Below, one piece after another: positions 19,368 to 31,400 of a stretch of DNA of 64,000 bases. The notes below the pieces were generated by a model. That model saw only the letters and a program-made list of their open reading frames with translations. It ran no database searches and was not told the origin of the DNA. The translations under genes and the position numbers were made by a program. The stretch is from positions 42,689-106,688 of the IMG/VR virus record IMGVR_UViG_3300031715_000001; one strand, written 5' to 3'. Source of the stretch: a virus. Numbering within the stretch: the first letter of the stretch is position 1; each line of letters opens with the position of its first letter.

Positions 19368-21884
19368 TTAACAACCACTTGAGCTAATTAAGAGCCCAAA
19401 TGTGAAATTCATAGAGCAACTTCCATTAACTACTGTCTTGCTGGCTCCCGCACCACTCGGAGTCTGGTATCCGATGTTGGTGAAGAAACCATTCACGCCG
19501 TCCATGGTGGCTTTCACATTTCCTGATGCATCCGTGGCCGCGCATTGCCCGGCTCCGCTCAATCCACCTCGCGAGCCGGCATCGCACCACACCACTAGTT
19601 CGCCGCCAGCGCTATAGCCCGAAAACGAGTAAGGCGCCGTCGCGCTGCTCACCCAATTCCCATAGGCCGCTGTGTAGGTATTTCCGCGGTGATGGTCCGC
19701 GTTGTCGATCACGTTCGCCCCGCCGACCTGGAAGGCTCCCGAGGTGTTCGATACACTCACCGCTCCATTTCCCGTTACCCAAAAAGCGAAATTCGAGTTC
19801 GAGAATGTGAATAAGCCACCTGTGTTGTTGGCCGTCATCTGCAGGAACTGAACACTGTTCGCGGTCCCGATCTGCTGCGGCAACGTTAAAGCTACGGTTG
19901 ACCCGGAGGGTGTAACGGTGATCGCGTTCGGCTGCGCGCCATTTGTGATCGTCAGCGTACCGAGGTTGTTCCAGGCGGTCCCGTTGAAGACTTTTTCCTG
20001 AGCCGCGCCGTTATCCCAGTACATCGCCCCTGCGGCGAAGGTGTCGCCCGTGGTCAAGGTCGGAGTTCCCGAGGAATTTCCGGTCTGGATGTAATGAGCG
20101 GCGCTGAAGCTCAAGGCCGTCATTCCGGCGTCGACCGCTTGGACGGCATCGAACCGGGTATTGGTCCCGAAGGGAAGTACTTTGAATCCGTTGTCTGATT
20201 GCACGTAGCCGCCGGCTACCGTGATGGCTTGATTCGATCCCGTTCCGTGAACGGTCAGCGTATTGATGGAATTCTGCCAGGTCAGGTTGGCGCTACCACC
20301 GAAGATTCCGGCGTTGTTGTATTGCAGGTTCGTATCGGCGCCCGCCGGTGTTCCGCCCCCTCCGCCTCCCCCGGAAAGCGCTACCCAGGCCGTTCCGTTG
20401 TAGTATTTTTCGACACAAGGGCTTACGCTCGTATCGCAGAACATCATGCCCTGGTTCAAATTGTCGCCTGGAGTAATGGGCGCGGATCCGCCGCCCGATC
20501 CGGGAGGACCGCTCGAAAATCCGGTGGTGATGTAATTGGCGGCAGTGAAGCTCGATGCCTTCATTCCGGCGGGAGTGATGATGGAATCGTAGCGCGTGGC
20601 AAGACCGAAGGGAACTGCGAAACCCCAGTCGGAGGTTACTAGGCCGGTTTGGACCTCCAGGGCCGGGATACCGGGACCGCCGGCGTTCCCGACTACATGC
20701 AAAATCTGGTTGGTATTGTCCCACCAGAAATTGGCGCTTCCGGCGAAAGAGCCCGCGCTATTGAACTGAACGTTGGTTGTCGCGCCACCCGGCGAAGTAG
20801 CGCCGCCCGAGGCCAGATTCACCCAGGCTGAGCCGTTATAGAGTTTCTCCTGGCAGGGTGAGCTGCCGGTATCGCAATACATCGTTCCGGCGTGCGGAAA
20901 GCCAGGCTCGCTGCCCGTGGCTGGAGGCGCTCCGGACGAGGCCCCGGTTTCAATGTAGTTCAAAGCTGTGACGCTGGTTGCGAGCACCCCCGTGCCTATT
21001 GCGCTGATCGCGCTGTAGCCGGCGCTGGTTCCGTTCACCAGGAATCCGTAATCGGAGCTCACGGAGGCCTTTGAGACTACGAGGGACGCAGGCGCGAGGC
21101 CCAGGCCCGTAAAGGTCCCGGATATATGCACAACCTGATTGGTGTTGTCCCACCAGAAATTGGCGCTGCCCGCCAGCGCGCCCGCATTGTTGTACTGGAC
21201 GCTGGTCGTCGGGCCGCCGGGCGTCCCCCCTCCGCCGCCTCCACCTCCACCGCCCGGAGCGAATACAAGATTGCCCGCGCCATCGGAGGTCAGCGCGCCC
21301 GCCGCGTCCTGTTGCGGCAGCGTCCAGGCCAGATTCTGCGACATGCCCGGATTGGCCTTGAATATTGCGTAATTCGGGGTTGGATTTCCGTTGCCGACTT
21401 CGAGGGCCTGTCCGGCGATCACATTCGCGCCGGCCGTAAAATTTCCGCCCACGATTACCGGGCCACCTCCGCCTCCATTGCTGTTGCTGATGGTGGCTCC
21501 TGACAATGTCCAGTAATTCCCATTGCCCACTGGGGTTACCGAGGAACCGATCAGATTGTCCCCGCCCGCCCCCACGATGACGGCGCCGGTTGAAGTTGTG
21601 ACGACTAGCTTGTAAGGAACATTGGGAGTCAACCAGATCCCCGAAGGTGTGCGTCCTGATCCATCGAGGATGATGGGATTGGAATTGGCTAACGTTCCCG
21701 CTGAGGTGGTGAAGGTCCCTAATGGCGTGCCTGGACAACTTGAGCCTGCCGCACAGGTGTAAACTCTGCCGTTCGATAGTGGATTGCCGTTGTTATCAAA
21801 GAACTGCTGATTAGCCCAAGGAACAATAAGAGCTTGACCGCATAAATAAAACGGGAGTAAGAGAAGTAGAAGTAGTTTACGCAT
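19368..21884 (-). CDS. Tail fibre with podovirus-type N-terminus and three tandem modules
   Basis: The product has 838 residues. After a Leu-rich Sec leader (MRKLLLLLLLPFYLCGQA) comes the fibre-base domain common in podovirus fibres and tailspikes (QQFFDNNGNPLSNGRVYTC, NPIILDGSGRTPSGIWL, YKLVV). Three copies of one module follow at about residues 210-360, 360-510 and 510-650. Each opens with a polyglycine hinge and 'QYNNAGxFxGSANxxW', then 'YGFxV', 'YIxTGxSSG' and 'EKxxNGxAWxxL'. A cap of about 190 residues ends in a single Cys. The modules may extend fibre length by recombination. Confidence 0.75.
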   Translation of the reverse strand: MRKLLLLLLLPFYLCGQALIVPWANQQFFDNNGNPLSNGRVYTCAAGSSCPGTPLGTFTTSAGTLANSNPIILDGSGRTPSGIWLTPNVPYKLVVTTSTGAVIVGAGGDNLIGSSVTPVGNGNYWTLSGATISNSNGGGGGPVIVGGNFTAGANVIAGQALEVGNGNPTPNYAIFKANPGMSQNLAWTLPQQDAAGALTSDGAGNLVFAPGGGGGGGGGGTPGGPTTSVQYNNAGALAGSANFWWDNTNQVVHISGTFTGLGLAPASLVVSKASVSSDYGFLVNGTSAGYSAISAIGTGVLATSVTALNYIETGASSGAPPATGSEPGFPHAGTMYCDTGSSPCQEKLYNGSAWVNLASGGATSPGGATTNVQFNSAGSFAGSANFWWDNTNQILHVVGNAGGPGIPALEVQTGLVTSDWGFAVPFGLATRYDSIITPAGMKASSFTAANYITTGFSSGPPGSGGGSAPITPGDNLNQGMMFCDTSVSPCVEKYYNGTAWVALSGGGGGGGTPAGADTNLQYNNAGIFGGSANLTWQNSINTLTVHGTGSNQAITVAGGYVQSDNGFKVLPFGTNTRFDAVQAVDAGMTALSFSAAHYIQTGNSSGTPTLTTGDTFAAGAMYWDNGAAQEKVFNGTAWNNLGTLTITNGAQPNAITVTPSGSTVALTLPQQIGTANSVQFLQMTANNTGGLFTFSNSNFAFWVTGNGAVSVSNTSGAFQVGGANVIDNADHHRGNTYTAAYGNWVSSATAPYSFSGYSAGGELVVWCDAGSRGGLSGAGQCAATDASGNVKATMDGVNGFFTNIGYQTPSGAGASKTVVNGSCSMNFTFGLLISSSGC

Positions 21885-21952
21885 GGATTTTCTTTTTGGG
21901 TCGACGCTCTTCAGATCTGTCGTGGTAAATTCGGTTTGAGGACGTTCGCGCT

Positions 21953-22435
21953 ATGAATGATTTCGCCCGTTCGATCAAAGAGCCGATCCGTTTCTTTTTG
22001 CGATCGGGCCCCGATTCCTGGTTAGCGGCGCTGCTGGCGCATGCCCAGGACGGCAAGCTGGGGTTCTACAGTTGCTGTTGTTTCGTCGGAAGCCGCACTG
22101 CGACGCATGCGCTCCGACCGGCTTATGGGACCAACAACGCCTTTGTAGAGTCTCTCCATTGTGAGTGGCGGTGGTCTTCCCCACACCATTGGCTGCCTAG
22201 TATCGCTGGCTCCGCTGACCATCTAAAGGAGGCTCGTAAGCAGCCTGGAGGAACGGAAGCTGAAATTGCCTTCAGAGATCTTGGTCTTCGCTATGGAGTG
22301 AACGACGATGCACTTCGCCGGCGCGTCGTGATTCCCATGATCAAGGCCGAAATGCGGAGACGCGAGAGAGCAAGCGAATCCCCAACGCACGCGGGCTCCA
22401 GGAGCGTGCGAAACGAGCCAGTATTGACCTGTTAA
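21953..22435 (+). CDS. Hypothetical plus-strand cassette protein, helix-turn-helix-like C-terminal half
   Basis: The product has 160 residues. The C-terminal half (EAEIAFRDLGLRYGVNDDALRRRVV) looks like a helix-turn-helix or small DNA-binding motif followed by a basic helix (MIKAEMRRRERASE). The last 20 residues are encoded by a hairpin-repeat copy. The gene stands alone on the plus strand between two minus-strand late genes, as the other cassettes do, but no repeat is visible on its left. The family is not recognised, and the first half has few secondary-structure cues, so the exact start is uncertain. Confidence 0.45.
   Translation: MNDFARSIKEPIRFFLRSGPDSWLAALLAHAQDGKLGFYSCCCFVGSRTATHALRPAYGTNNAFVESLHCEWRWSSPHHWLPSIAGSADHLKEARKQPGGTEAEIAFRDLGLRYGVNDDALRRRVVIPMIKAEMRRRERASESPTHAGSRSVRNEPVLTC
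22378..22414 (+). repeat. Hairpin repeat, plus orientation, end of the 22-kb gene
   Basis: CCCCAAC, stem GCACGC with GCGTGC, loop with TCCAGGA, tail GAAACG. It encodes the last codons of the plus-strand gene at 21953. This stem version does not occur in the same order elsewhere. Confidence 0.85.
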
Positions 22436-22469
22436 ATACCCGTACTGGGGACCGTTCCACGTGCAACGT

Positions 22470-25400
22470 TTACCGTGAACTGGCCGTGGCGGCGCGCTGT
22501 TGCTGCAGCACATGTTCCGCCGCGAAAGGATTGGTGGAGTTTCCAATTAGTCCGGTGCCGACGATGCTCATATTCAGTACATTGTTGAGCACAGCGGTGG
22601 CGTTTATCTTGACCGGTCCTACTTTGACGCGAGCCGCTTCCTGTTCCCGCTTTTCGTTGCCTTGAAGTCCCGCTATGTCACCAATTGAATTCGCGAACGC
22701 GTTCAGTTGCGCCGCCGCCGCTAGGGCGGTTCTCCAAGTAGTAGGCCAGCCAGCCGGAGTCTTATCCGGTATAGCCGACATCAGTTCAGGCGCTAGTTTC
22801 CCGCTGCGATCGCGGAAGCCGGTGAGGTACGGCTCTTTGGATAATGTGGCGGTCACAGCCGCTCGCGGTAGCGGGCCAAGTACCGGATGGCTGAAGGTGT
22901 TCACAATGTCGCGCATCCCAGCCTCGCGCGCCTGCCCGCCCGTCCCGCGCTCCATGAGCGTCTGGTAAGCCCCCGGGACTCCAAGCGCCATCGCTCCGCG
23001 ACGGATCAATGGATTGAAGGCGTAGACGTTTACGTAACCAACTTCTGGCCCCTTCCCCCAGAGCGTGTTCCCGAGTGTGCTGTGCCGGAACTTGTCGATT
23101 CGCCCCGCACCGCTTCCCACGGGAATGGACAGGAACTTCGAGCGCTTATCCTCCCAGGGATATTTGCCTGTGAGTTCCTTGCTCAACAGGAACCAGACTC
23201 CCAGCGTTCCGAGGATTCCAGCGGTGAGAGCGTGCCAGAGCCGCAACTGCGCTTTGTTCTTCGGAACCCACGGAGCTTTTCCTTCTCCGGGCGTAATCGT
23301 CGGACCGGAACTGAACATGGCGTTCACACCGTTGCGGATCATCGTAGACCCGGCGGTGTAGAAGGGTGAAAACGGGAATGCTTTGACGTGCTTCTCGAGA
23401 TCCGACCAAAGGGCCGGTGTGTAATTTCCAAGTTGATTTACGAACTCGTTCAACTCTTGGGGCGACACATTGGGATTGATTGCCTTGGCGACTCTCCACA
23501 TGATGTAGCGGGCGCGCGCGTCAATCCCTTTGGGACCGTAGAGCATCGGAGACAGCGAGTATCGGACCAGCTTCGCTCCGGTCAGCTTCGCGAGTTCCTT
23601 ACTGTACGTTACCGAAGCATACCGGGTCGGAAGAGCGCCGGCGTCGGCCATTTCCTGAAAGGCTTGGACCGCCTCTTCTTTTGTGGGGTCCGTTGTGGCC
23701 AGCATTCCGAGCGCCTGGAATTTCTTGGTCAAGATATTCGAAGATGCGAGCATGCCTCCGAGCGACGAAGAGAGGAACGGAGTATTCGCAATGAGTGCGC
23801 CCACGAGATTGGCGGAGTGGAAAGTCATGTCCGCCGGGCCCTGCAACGCGAAGGTATTGACCATCTGTAGCGCCCTGTGAATAGCACCGGGCTCTGGTCT
23901 TGAGTCTTTATCGACCACGTCCTTGATTTCGTCGTAGAACCATTTCGGCATGTAAGCTTGAACGGCTTGGGTGTAGAAAGACTTTTCTCCCTGCTTGATG
24001 ACCATTCGCGGAGGCGTGACGGTAACCTTCTTGGTGGGATATTCCTTGCCGCGCCACAGGAATGTATCGGTATCGACCGAACTGGACCTGGGTACTTTCT
24101 TCATGAGGCCCGCGTCATAAGCCGCTTGAATTACGGACGCCCTTCCGCCTTGTGATAAGTCTCTTGCGAGAGCTTGACGAAAGCGCTCGATGTCGACGAC
24201 ATAGCCTTTTTTCGAAAGTCCGGTCGCCATGACGTTCCGCGAGTTACCGGGTTTCTTGAAGCCCAGCTTTTCAAAAAAGGTCGGTTTGCCTTCTTCGGCC
24301 GCGAGTAATGGAAAATAGCGTCCCGCTGGTCCTAGAGCGGTGGTAAAGACGCCTTCGTTCAAGGCGTGATTCTGCGCGATGGGGTGCTCGATGCGCTCGC
24401 CGTAGATCCGGTCGGCTTCTTTCACCTTCGGATTGGTTTTGATCTGATCGCGGATGTGATCGAAGTGATCGGTATCCATGGCGGGACGGACGTTGTTGGC
24501 AGCGGTCTCAAAGAGCGGCCAGAGGTAATTCCGAAGGTCTTCCCAGCGTTTCTGCTCGACCAGGGCACTGGCTATTTGCGCGGGGTTTTCCGGCATTCCG
24601 GCTCTACCCTGTAGATTGTCGAGCATATCCACGAAGTCTTGCGACATCGAGCCTTCTTCGCCGCCGCCCGAGAAATCCTTTTCCATCTGCTCGTCCGTCA
24701 GTTTTTGCGCTTGATTGGCGAAGTCCTGCCAGCGGTCCCGGATTCCCTGGAGGCGTGAGTCGACGTAATAGAGAAACAGCGATTCCACCGGGACTCCGGT
24801 GCCTTCGAGAGCTTTGCGCATCAGCGGTAAAGATGCTCTGATGATGGCCGCCGAGCGAGCTTCAGGCGATGCTCCGCGCAGCATGGCTTCGTGGACGGGA
24901 GGCGATGCACGCTTGGTTTGACCGAGACCGCGGATTAGCGAGGATTCGACCGCGCCTCGGACGCTGTAGTTCCCTCCGCGTGCTCCTTCGTAACCGGTTT
25001 GGATGAGGTCCCCCAAGGCCGGGGCCGATCCACGTTCCCCACGCTTGCCGGGGACTACATCCCGTGTTTTTCGGGGTCGTACTTCTCGGTCGGTTGTGGT
25101 GGGGGATTCGTCAGGACCTGGGCGTGGCTGCTCGTCAGAAAACGAACTCTCTTCAGGGCGGTAGGCGGATATATCTGGTCCAGAGCTTCCTGAAGGCCCT
25201 TCTCCCCGTTCCGTTGCAGGCCCACCAGGCAATTCTTGAGATTCGCTTGGGGCTCGTTCAGGGCCGAAGGCGGAGAAGACTTCGCGGGCGATTCGTCCTG
25301 GAGCTTTAGATCCATATTCTCTCCTCAATGTTCGCACGTATTGCGCCGCAAGGGAACGCGCGTCTGGTACCGACAGGCCCAGTTCCTGGTAGCCCTGTGG

Positions 25401-28400
25401 GCGCATTAAACGCACGGCCACTTCCGTAGCTTGTTCTGGTGAGTCAGGAGCGAGATCGCTGTACGTTCTAGAAAGATGAAGCGCAGCCTTCTCGTAAACC
25501 GGACTGCCGGTAAAACGAGAAAGAGATTCTCCGAAATGCTTGGTCGCCGTTCCCTGAAGGGTCGCCTGGAGCGCGTGGTGTAATTCTTCCGTGAAGGCAG
25601 TATCGCGATGCTGATCCATTGCCGGAGAATCCGAGACAAGGATAAAAGACTTTCCAGCCGGTCCCGCCGAATCGAGCATCTCACGAAGACGGCGCACTGG
25701 CTCGGGCGCGTTGTGAGGGAAAAGGCGTCCGAGGTTACGGGAGAGAACGAACGTATCGCGTGGTGAGATATGAAGCGCGGCGTGAGTAAAAGGGATCGAG
25801 TCCTGTGTTTTATTCCCGGCGCGGGCGACCAATTCCATGGCACTCTGGTTTCCGAGATAGGCGACGGCAAGGTCGTGATATTGCGGCCCGATGGGTATTG
25901 GTTCGATGACGGCTCTGCGGGCGTGGAATCCGTTCGGTGCCTCGCTTATGTATTGGGCGTTTCGCACGTCCTCGGGAAGATGCGGAATGCGGGAACCCTC
26001 TATGCTGACTGGTTCAGAAGCAAGCGCAGTCAGCGACCTCAGTTTCTCTGGTACAGCGTCGTTCCTGATCGGCATGACGAGGCCAACAAGCTTGCTTCCC
26101 TTGTGAGCCTGAAATGCCTCGTTGGTCGCGATCGCGGTCCACTTATCCGGCTTGTGCGCCTTATTGAGGTAATCGAAGTACCCTGAATCCATCACGCCGC
26201 CGTTCGAGAAGACGACGTATTCGTGAGCGCCTTGTTTGTAGAAGCCAACCGGAGTGACTGTTTTGCCGCCCTTGTTTGGGATGACCTTCGAAATATCAGG
26301 CCCTTTTCTCTCTACCTCCGACGGCGTCCAATATTTCGGCGGTGCTCCCTCGACCAGAATGTGTCCGTTCGTGTGCCACACGCCGCCCTTGAATGGAATT
26401 GGCCCGTTGAATCCAAACCTACTATCACCCGGATCTTCAATCTTTCCAGACCCAGGTTTGTACTCTGACATGGGCAGTCCAGCTTCGGCTTTAGCAAAAG
26501 GACTTGGCTCGCCCTTCAAGAACGCTTCCGCAACGGCGCGGGCTTCGGCCTTTGGATACCCAGCGCCAACGATCTCAGTTTCCTGTCTGCCGTATTTATT
26601 CGCTTCGCCGGGAGGTGTGTCGTAGTATTTCCGCTCAACATCCCAACCGTCTGAAATGTTGCGCGACTGCCGGAGGTCTACGCGCTCGCCAGTCGGCTTA
26701 CCTTCGGCGTCCACGCCGTAAGCGGTGAACACTTTTCTTCCGTTTTCCGCTTTCTCTTTTCCGAAAGTAACGGTTGAAGCTTTAACCTCGATGGGCGGAC
26801 CCTTCTTCTTGGCCTCGGGAACCTTTTGTTTCTGTTTTGCCAGTGCATCATTCCGACGGATGTGTCCGTCACGAATGACTTGATCGGCATATTCGTAGTT
26901 GGACGGAGTCTGCAGGTTTGCGCTGGCGCGGTATTCTTCCGCCTCTTCGAGGAGATTCCCGTATTCCTGAGACGCTGGTTTCCCGCGCTTCAGCCGCTCC
27001 TCCAGCGATTCGATCCAGGTACGCACGAGTCCTGGGGAAGCTGCTGTTCCTGGTACCTCATCAGGCTTTGGAGCAGCGGCCATCGCTTGCTGCTCCTTTT
27101 TCTGCACCGACGGAGCGGCACGCTCTGGCATCTTCGGCTGCTCTGGCGCGGGCGCTCCTTCCAATGCGCTTGGGCTCTTGGGGGCGAGATAATCTGTTGG
27201 TTGCGTGACTGATGCCCGCGACACGATCCTTGAGCCTTTGTCTGGTGGCGTAGAATGCGTCCTTGGCTGCTCACCCGCGATCGGACTACCATCCTCGTTG
27301 ACGCGCTGCTCGGTTAGTGTCCAACCGCCGCCCGGTTTCTCGTCGTACGCTAGGACCTTGTCGTACGTGTGCCAGTAGCCGCTAAAGATTACGTTGCCGG
27401 GCGTGTAGAACTCACGACGGCGAGCGATCAACGGAGGAACCGGCTTGGACTTCTTCGCTGTGGCCTTTGTTGGCTTCTCCCTAGTTGTTGTTATAGGCTG
27501 CTGCCGCATCGCGGATATATTCAGCGGCGTCCATGCGGAAGGTACCAGGGTACGACCATTACCATGTATCGCGCCCCATAGCCACGTCTTTCCGTTCGGC
27601 TCGCGGGTCAGGAAGGATTGGCTCTTGGACGGACCTTCGACTTCGAGTCCTAATTCTTTGGCCTTCGCTACGAAAGCGTCATTGGCCGCGTGCCGCAAAT
27701 CTTCGACTTGATCGTTCGTAAGACCGGACGCGCTCTTTACAGTTTTGGCACTTTCACCTTTGGCGCGCTCAGTTTCGGTACCTTCGCCGGCGGGAGCACT
27801 TGTTGGACCCTCGGTACCGCGCTCTGAAATGCTGGATGTAGAGGCTCTGGGACTGGATGGGCCAGGTTGGGCACCTTTGGATCCGCCAGCTTCGGAGGTT
27901 TCACTAGGCGTGGCTTCGGTAGGCGGATGCGCAGGACGTTGGGGGACGACTTCGGTTGGCTTGGATTCATTCTTCTCACCAGTTTTAGACTTTTGTGGTT
28001 CTTGCTGCCGCCCTGGAGTTGCGGCAGCGCTGGATGCTTGTGCTCCGAGTGGGATGTCCGTTCGTTCGCCCGTCTTCGGCATGAAATGAACTCGGTCAAA
28101 TTCGATTTGCTTGCCAGTCAGGCCCGGTACCGCGCGGCCGGCGTACTTCTTTCCTTCGCCCGCTTTCACATAGGCGATGGTCACGTGGGGCTTGTACTCC
28201 GGGAATTCGTTGCCGTTGGGGAGCTTGGAGAGTTTCTTATTCAGTCGCTTCAAACCCTCCGAGTCGACGGCGAGTTTGAGCACATCGTAATCGGGATGCT
28301 GTTTCGACGCAGGGAAGATCGAGATGCGACCAATGTTAGCTTTGATCGGTCCTTGGTCCGCGATGAGCTTTTGCACGTCAGCGGGTTCATTGGTATGCAA

Positions 28401-31400
28401 TCCGTAGAAGACGGTGATGTGAGGTTCGGTTTCACGTCCATCCTCGGCGAGATCGGAATCGGGAATCTTCGCGGCGGCTTTGCGGAAGGCGTCGGCGAAT
28501 TGCTGTGGCAGATTGACCTGAGTAGAAGAATAATCGTGTGCCTTCTTTTCCGTTGGAGCGTTTTGCTGCCCAACTGAGGCTTGGGCAGCGGCGCGCGCTT
28601 CCGTCGCTTTATCTGCCCCCTCCTGTCCGAAGGCATCAACAATCTCGTTCAAGGTTGCCGCCGCCATTTGGCGCGCATTCGCTAGCGAGGCTTCGAGTTC
28701 CTTCTTCCGCTTCGGCGTGAGCTTCGGATTTCGGAGGGCTTCCTCTAAATTGCGCGCTGCGTTTGCGTGCCCGACGTATTGGTCGCGGGCTCCCTCGAAT
28801 AGCGCCTCGGGCGGATTCTCTTCGCCTTCATAGCGGGAGCCTTCCCGGACTTTCAGCGGTTCGGCAGCCGGCGGTTTCGCCGCAGCAGTGGGCTCTGGCT
28901 GGAGTTTCTTAATCCAGTCGATCATCGCCTGTTGACGTTTGGCAGTTTTCTCGGGAACATCCGACGGAAGTTTTGCCGTCAGCGCATTCTGCGGGCGTGT
29001 TGCACTTTTCAGAAATTCCTGAATCGCTTCCTCGCGTGTTGGATAGAACTTATCGAATCCCGAAGTTCCGAGGTGTCCGCCAGCTTGTCCCTGTAAATTG
29101 AAATTGCCCGCGACTTGCCATCCCTTTCCAGGATGATTGCCAATATGTACATCAATCTTGTCGTTGCCCTTCGAGCGATATTGAAGTTTCTCGACTTGCG
29201 GCTCGGGGCCTGCCGCGGGAAGGGAAGAAGGAGTTTCAGAGGTAGCTGCGGGCTTCAGTAATTCGCGAGGCTTCGAACCATCCGCTGGTCCGATGATTCC
29301 TTCCTTCTCCATCCGATCAAGCATGCGGGCGGCTTGACCGTAGCCCATTCGCAACTTTCGTTGCAGGATAGACGGTGAGGCTTTTCCAGCCTCGCGGACG
29401 ACTTGAAGCGCTTCGGGATAACGAGCCTCTTCCGCTTCTGGAAGAGTGGGTGCCGGGAGAGAAACCTCTTTCGGAAGAGGTGTCGCTTCCGGCTGCGCCT
29501 TCACACTCTTCGGTGGATTAAAACTAGTTGCTGCATGTTCAGTTAAGTACACTCCTGGTTCTGCATCATCAGATACTTTCTGTAATCCTTTATCTGTTGA
29601 TTTGAATAATTGTCCTGTTGCGGACCAATAAGGCTTCTTAGCCATCTCAGCATGGTCAAATTGGAAATCAGAGGGTGATCCGGCTTTCTTCCAGGCATCG
29701 ACGATCTGCAGGCCTCCGCCGGTCAAGACGACTAACGCACGGCCTTGGGGCGGAAGATTCTTTTCGACCTGGTCGAAATTCTGTAGCGTCGGCAATTTGA
29801 ATTGGTTGAAGCTTTGCCCCGGTTCACCGGAGATAGGACTTACGCCTTCCGGTTTCGAATCCGGATTGAGCATGAGCGAGGAGACTTTGTCTGCGACCTG
29901 GTCAACTGGTTTACCTTCATCCTCACCGCGGGCCCAGCCGTCGAAGGCCGGAACTTGGGTGGGCGAGTCCGAGAAGTTCTTGGCCGTATCGACTAATCGA
30001 TCGTCGGTACCGGTAATGACCTGATCGAAGGGCTTCGATAATTTGGAGGCTAATTCTGAGGCTTGTTGTTCTCCTTGAGAAGACAGGGGAATATCGGCTG
30101 ATCCGGTGACTCTACGAACTGATCCTGCAGTATCCGCGCCTTGAGCGGGGGGAGGAGGTTCAGGTTGAGCACTGCCAGGTCCGCCTCCGGTCTCCACAGG
30201 AAGTCCACGTAGACCTGCGGGGCGTTGATCCTCAACTGGCGGTTGGACACTACCTGGCTGACTTTCAGGAACAGCTCCGGACTGTTGCAGTTCCTGATCT
30301 CGACCGTTACTAGGTGATACATTGGTTGCCTTTGCGGCCAGTTTGGTGAACAAAGAGAGCGGCAACCGCTGGCCGGGGACCACGCTTCCATCAGGTAGTT
30401 TCTGGTCGAATTGAACGCCCGTGTTATCGGATTTGGTGACAGTGTAGGTCCCTGAAGGGAGTTCGAAGCTGGAGCCAGGACTCAGCGCGGACGGTGCTGG
30501 AGACGTTGCCGCGGCGGGAGTTTTGAGAAAGTCTTCGGGCGCGACGGAGAGATCTGGAGCAGCTCCGCCGGCGGGTTGAACGGGCGGGACGCCAGGCGGG
30601 GGAATTTCGCCTGCAGGCGGAGTAGGCGGCGCTTCAGGTGCGGGGCCCGCGATTTGCTTCGGTGCCATGGCAGCGCGTTCTTGGGCCTGACGCTCCGCGT
30701 ATTCGCGGTTGACCTTGTTCTGGAGGAAGTCCTTTAGCGCGGCGCGAAACTGCGCGTTTCGGATCATGCCCGGTATGCCGGTGATAACCCCGCCTCCGGC
30801 CGCTCCGACGAGACCGGCTAAAGTTGAGGCTACTTCGTCGTATTCCTCGGGTACGTCCAGTTTCTTGAGCAGTGCATGGGTGGCTTCGGTCGAAGCCGTC
30901 CCCAGACCGAGGGCGATAGCAGCCTCTACGGGCGCGATAACTCCTTCACCGACCATCGCGGGTGTGCCGGCTTTCATCGCTCCACCCAAGACGTTCCCCA
31001 CCCCTCCTGCAAATTGCCGGGTGAGTTGTTCCTGCTCCGATGGGCTGACGGGCGGCGGTTGCGCTGGCACGATGGAGCTTGGGCCAGCGACGATAGGCGC
31101 TCTCCTTGAAAGCGGCTCTGCCATCTGTTCGGCGCCGCGAGCGATTTGCTCTACTCCCTGTACTGGGGCGTCTAAAACTCCGAGCGGGCCGGTGCCGGTG
31201 TCATCGCCGTAGTAGCGTGCTCCGGTTCGCGGGTTGATGAACAAAGGCGCATTGTTCGCTATTGCTCGTGCCTTGGCGTCCGCGGGCGTCTGCAGCTCGC
31301 CAGGGGCAGGCGGAGTGGGAAGTGCTGGTACTGACCCCGGCTCAGGTTGTGCGGTGGTGAGCCCCGGTGGAACCGTGAGTGGAGTAGTGGGTGGTATGGC

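Noticed and set aside
25560-25600. Active zincin protease motif in the polyvalent protein
   Set aside because: TEELHHALQ lacks the first His of HExxH, so it is noted only as a remnant-like motif.
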